Origin: Vampirovibrio chlorellavorus
Lineage (GTDB): Bacteria; Cyanobacteriota; Vampirovibrionia; Vampirovibrionales; Vampirovibrionaceae
Assembly (NCBI GenBank): GCA_003149345.1
Contig: QFWI01000016.1
Span: 310,001 to 374,000 of the forward strand
Direction: 5' to 3'
DNA length: 64,000 nucleotides
A program made the translations under genes and the position numbers. The stretch's first letter is position 1. Every line of letters starts with the position of its first letter. The notes under the pieces were generated by a model. It was not told where the DNA came from. It was given only the letters and a program-made list of their open reading frames with translations, and did no database searches. Positions 60,871 to 64,000 of this stretch are shown one piece after another.

Positions 60871-61722
60871 CTATCTGCTCCCTTTAAGTTTATAGTAAGC
60901 GCCACCACAGGCTTCGAGCCTCTCAAAATCATCACTGTATCCAATCAATGATTCAGAGGCCCCGATAAATAGATATCCACCCGGATTCAAACACTGAGCT
61001 ATTTTTTTAAACAGTTCTTTTTTGAACTCCGTGGAAAAATAAATGGCCACGTTTCGTAACATCACGACATCAAAGCGACCCAGCTCGTTGAACGAATTCA
61101 TCAGGTTAAGCTGCTGAAACTGTACAATTTTCCTGACTGTTTCATCCAGTACATACACCCGACCATCCTGTTTGAAATAGCGATCTCGCAATTCTTCCGG
61201 CATGCCTCTGGAAATGGACAGGGCATCATATCGACCAGCCTTGGCAATAAAAAGGATGGATTTGGAGAGGTCAGTGGCCGTAATGGATAAAGCGCCGTTT
61301 GTTAATTCCCTGCCTTTTCCCAGTCGTGCCAATTCGTGAGCTATCAATGAGATGGAGTAAGGCTCCTGTCCAGATGAACAGGCGGCTGACCAGAAGCGAA
61401 TTTGTTTTTTCTCGCCATTTTTTACTTTTTGCAAGAGTTCAGGGAAGATAACTTCCTTTAGAATTTCATAGGGCCAATGATCGCGAAACCAAAGCGTTTC
61501 ATTGGTGGTCATTGCTTCAATGATCTTGTTTTTAATGCTGGGGTCACTCTGGCTGATCTTGTAAAGATCGTTGAAGTTGTTACAGGCATTTTCAATAGCC
61601 AGTCGACTGAGGCGGGTTTCCAGCAGGTAGGCCTTGTCACTACTGATTGTGATGCCGCATTCCTGTTCTATAAACTTTTGAAACAGCGTCATTTCTGTTT
61701 CAGAAATCGTCAGAGACGTCAT
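60871..61722 (-). CDS. cheR: Chemotaxis protein methyltransferase CheR
   Basis: A 283-aa enzyme that methylates glutamates of chemoreceptors using SAM for adaptation. The N-terminal all-helical domain is followed by TTNETLWFRDHWPYE (about residues 93-107), the SAM site FWSAACSSGQEPYSISL, and VVMLRNVAIYFSTE in the C-terminal half. It overlaps cheB by four bases (61719-61722), so translation is coupled. It needs the Glu sites of the two soluble receptors as substrate. Confidence 0.95.
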   Translation of the reverse strand: MTSLTISETEMTLFQKFIEQECGITISSDKAYLLETRLSRLAIENACNNFNDLYKISQSDPSIKNKIIEAMTTNETLWFRDHWPYEILKEVIFPELLQKVKNGEKKQIRFWSAACSSGQEPYSISLIAHELARLGKGRELTNGALSITATDLSKSILFIAKAGRYDALSISRGMPEELRDRYFKQDGRVYVLDETVRKIVQFQQLNLMNSFNELGRFDVVMLRNVAIYFSTEFKKELFKKIAQCLNPGGYLFIGASESLIGYSDDFERLEACGGAYYKLKGSR

Positions 61723-62837
61723 GAGTCTCGTCCTTTCTTAACCAGTTGTGTAATGCGCTGGGCCAGCAAGGGCAGGTCAACCGATTCATCGGCAAGACGA
61801 AGCTCTTCTACGGCTTTGGGCATGCCATATACCACACATGTTTTTTCGCTTTGTACCAGAGAGTAACAACCTGCTTGCTTCAGACTTTTCACACCCAGCG
61901 CCCCATCGCTTCCCATCCCGGTCATAATCAGTGATAAGACATTTTTTCCATAGACGGGGCTGATCGATCGAAACAGTACGTCGACTGCGGGGCGACAGCT
62001 ATTTTCTGGGGGGCCTTCGTGAATCAATATTCGGACATCATTCCCCGATTTAAAGACCTCCATGTGTTTACCACCGGGCGCGATGTAAACATTGTTGGGT
62101 AAAACCAGGTCATGATGAGCCGCTTCCTTGACGTTTAATTTGGATTTGCGATTCAAGCTGCTGGCCAGGGATTCCGTAAAAATGGGAGGCATATGTTGAA
62201 CCAGCAGAACCGGGATGTTTAAATCGTCTGGCAGCAGGGGTAAAACTTCCGACAATGCGTTGGGTCCTCCGGTGGAGACGCCGATGACCAGGACGTCAAA
62301 GTGGCCGGGAGGGGCTTTGATCGTGAGTGGGGTTGGGGGCAGGGGCGCAACCGGTTTGTGAGCAGTGAGAGTACTGACCGAGGATGAGGTCGCTACCATT
62401 GACTTACCCGCATTGAGTTTGGCAAGCCGTTTGATTCTGAAGTGACGAAAAACCTGTGTCAGCTTTAGCTGCAATTCGTTCTTGCTATCTTCAACATTGA
62501 GTCCATCCGGTTTTGGAATAAATTCAAGCGCTCCCAATTCCAGGGCTTTGATGGTGATATCGGCGCTGGATTTGTTTAAGCCGCTCACCATGACTACCCC
62601 GATATCCGGGTGGCTTTTATTGAGTATGCTCAGTGTTTCCAGCCCATCCATTTCCGGCATTTCTATATCTAGCAGGACAATATCCACCTTTAGATGCTCT
62701 AGTTTGGCCAGGGCGATTTTACCGTTGCTGGCGGTGGCAGCTAAAGCAGTATCAGGAATATTGGTGATAATGTTACTGAGAATACTGCGATAGGTGACCG
62801 TATCGTCTACAATCAAAACATTCAGTGTATCAGTCAT
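61719..62837 (-). CDS. cheB: Chemotaxis methylesterase CheB
   Basis: A 372-aa two-domain enzyme. The receiver (NVLIVDDTVTYRS, LLDIEMPEMDG) controls a C-terminal methylesterase whose catalytic triad is visible in IGVSTGGPNAL (Ser), LLVQHMPP (His) and MTGMGSDGALG (Asp). It removes receptor methyl groups, opposite to CheR. The domains are joined by a Pro/Thr/Val-rich linker at about residues 145-180. Start ATG 62837; cheW ends 33 bases upstream. Confidence 0.95.
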   Translation of the reverse strand: MTDTLNVLIVDDTVTYRSILSNIITNIPDTALAATASNGKIALAKLEHLKVDIVLLDIEMPEMDGLETLSILNKSHPDIGVVMVSGLNKSSADITIKALELGALEFIPKPDGLNVEDSKNELQLKLTQVFRHFRIKRLAKLNAGKSMVATSSSVSTLTAHKPVAPLPPTPLTIKAPPGHFDVLVIGVSTGGPNALSEVLPLLPDDLNIPVLLVQHMPPIFTESLASSLNRKSKLNVKEAAHHDLVLPNNVYIAPGGKHMEVFKSGNDVRILIHEGPPENSCRPAVDVLFRSISPVYGKNVLSLIMTGMGSDGALGVKSLKQAGCYSLVQSEKTCVVYGMPKAVEELRLADESVDLPLLAQRITQLVKKGRDS

Positions 62838-62870
62838 AGGCTTCAGTGCTTTTGCCTTAGGAACCCAACT

Positions 62871-63344
62871 TTACTTCAGGAGTTTATCAACGGAGAGAAC
62901 TGCGACCAGGGAGTTATTTTGTTTGATGACGCCTGTTAAAAACTGGCCATCAATTTTTCCCATGTTGGCAGGTGGTGGCTCGATGGATTGCTCGGGAACG
63001 ATCACGACATCTCGAATATCGTCTACCAATAATCCCACTTTATCTGACGTCGCGGCGAAATCCCCCTGATCGGCCTCAATGCCCAGTGCCTGTAATTCCT
63101 GTTCGGTTTTGAGAATAATATTGTGAGAGTCTTGGGCGACAGTCGCCTTTTCCAGGCCAAGCCGTTTGTTTAAGTCCAGGATGGTGACAATTTGTCCTCT
63201 CAGGTTAAGTAGCCCTCTTATGTATTCGTTGGCATGAGGAACAGGGGTGATTTCCAGCTGTTTGTTGATTTCTCGCACCATGAGGATATCAATGCCAAAG
63301 AGCTGGCCACTTAGTAAGAATGTTGTAAATGATCGGTTTGCCAT
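62871..63344 (-). CDS. cheW: Chemotaxis adaptor CheW
   Basis: A 157-aa coupling protein linking receptors to CheA: FLLSGQLFGIDILMVREI starts the double-barrel, with LRGQIVTILDLNKRLGL in the receptor-binding face. The middle has a mildly charged loop (EADQGDFAATSD). ATG 63344 overlaps the cheA 3' end by 34 bases, indicating coupled expression. Confidence 0.93.
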   Translation of the reverse strand: MANRSFTTFLLSGQLFGIDILMVREINKQLEITPVPHANEYIRGLLNLRGQIVTILDLNKRLGLEKATVAQDSHNIILKTEQELQALGIEADQGDFAATSDKVGLLVDDIRDVVIVPEQSIEPPPANMGKIDGQFLTGVIKQNNSLVAVLSVDKLLK

Positions 63345-64000
63345 TGATCACTCCTATTACTCTCTGTCAGCATACCGGCAGACTCTAGCAGGCCCGAAAA
63401 ATTCAGGAATAATGTCACGTGGTTGTTAATGACAGCGGAGCCTTGAACGCCAGCGTGTTGAATAAAGGACTTTTCCAATTCGACTGAAATATCCAGGGCA
63501 TCAATAATATTCGTAGCCACAATACCTGCTTGACCCGAGCCTTCGAGCGGCAAGATGAGAAAAGCTTCTTCAGTATTGTGAGACACGGGTGTCACGGGTA
63601 AATAGTCATCCAGGAAGATCAGCAGAATGCTTTTTCCCTGATGGGGCAGGAATTTTCTATTCCCAATCCGCTCCACATCAGACATTTTGAACTGCTCGAG
63701 CCGAAGGATTTTAGACAGTTGAAGGGCGAAAATTTCATGATCGGCACTATTGAAGAGCAAGATGGACTGGTTTTGTTGCTGGGCTCGGTTGCCGTTGAGG
63801 AAAGTGCTTTCCTGAAGCCGTCTTTCCTCCTCTGCATTGATCTCTGAGAACGACAGTCCCGAGGTGGCGACCAGTCCGCTGACATCCAGAATCATGGCCA
63901 CCCGTCCGTCACCCATAATCGTGGCGCCTGAAAAGCATTTGCAGTTCTTGATGAACTGTGAAAGCGGCTTGACGACGATTTCCTCAATGTCGCGAATGCA
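63311..64000 (-). CDS. cheA: Chemotaxis histidine kinase CheA, partial
   Basis: Only the C-terminus is inside the window; the gene continues past base 64000. The frame reads IRDIEEIVVKPLSQF...FSGATIMGDGRVAMILDVSGL, the end of the CheA ATPase domain, then a CheW-like P5 domain of about 150 residues. The 3' end overlaps cheW by 34 bases. Catalytic and phosphotransfer domains are not visible here. It autophosphorylates and feeds CheY and CheB. Confidence 0.9.
   Translation of the reverse strand, partial: CIRDIEEIVVKPLSQFIKNCKCFSGATIMGDGRVAMILDVSGLVATSGLSFSEINAEEERRLQESTFLNGNRAQQQNQSILLFNSADHEIFALQLSKILRLEQFKMSDVERIGNRKFLPHQGKSILLIFLDDYLPVTPVSHNTEEAFLILPLEGSGQAGIVATNIIDALDISVELEKSFIQHAGVQGSAVINNHVTLFLNFSGLLESAGMLTESNRSDQWQTDHLQHSY

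Overview
The window is chromosomal DNA of a Gram-negative-type, motile bacterium of roughly 50-55% GC. The envelope evidence is an AsmA/TamB-like protein, TatC, periplasmic TPR proteins and LCP-type cell-wall chemistry. The motility evidence is a che operon and a FliI-type ATPase. The mix of a DUF4127 protein, AP-rich giant protein, ankyrin protein and Fpg/CoaX/YitT housekeeping genes would fit a non-photosynthetic relative of cyanobacteria (Vampirovibrio/Melainabacteria type), but this assignment is a guess from general knowledge and no rRNA is present to test it.

Layout. 0-5.7 kb: a giant AsmA-like envelope protein, a 62-aa protein and a matrixin-type metalloprotease. 5.8-10.4 kb: a winged-helix protein, a DoxX-like membrane protein with an 11-G tract, then DUF4127-TrmH-TatC. 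10.5-13.6 kb: a glycine-zipper protein, a secreted beta-rich protein with RTX-like stretches and an unknown. 13.6-20.2 kb: housekeeping genes (purK-purE-osmC on minus; double ACT regulator, def, acyl-CoA synthetase, pyrE on plus; a zinc-ribbon protein; a thioesterase). 20.3-25.3 kb: recO-MFS-glycosyltransferase-glycosyltransferase on minus. 25.6-29.0 kb: dnaE, followed by a 0.5-kb inverted-repeat element. 29.5-32.4 kb: a P1B-type metal ATPase and YitT.

32.8-40.3 kb is the accessory region. It holds a 1098-aa protein with a phosphoribosyltransferase-like core inside Ala/Pro-rich and (EAAA)9 low-complexity arms, a C-terminal prephenate dehydrogenase (tyrA) remnant, an ankyrin-repeat protein, a DnaB helicase remnant, an AT-rich gene for a predicted EVE/PUA-like plus PD-(D/E)XK nuclease, and a frameshifted tyrosine-integrase remnant that abuts a tRNA-Arg(ACG) gene. 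This looks like a decayed integrative element or phage at a tRNA site with one intact cargo gene, the putative modification-sensing nuclease.

40.5-53.3 kb returns to core genes: fliI-like ATPase, coaX, an SRPBCC protein, periplasmic proteins, an LCP protein, a methyltransferase, TPR protein, mutM/fpg, a TetA-like exporter and a WecG/TagA glycosyltransferase. 53.5-64 kb is signalling: a GGDEF protein, then a minus-strand chemotaxis operon (cheA partial at the window edge, cheW, cheB, cheR, cheY, cheX, cheY) followed by two tandem soluble double-GAF chemoreceptors that share a 315-bp identical block. These genes together form a complete excitation/adaptation circuit with cytosolic sensing.
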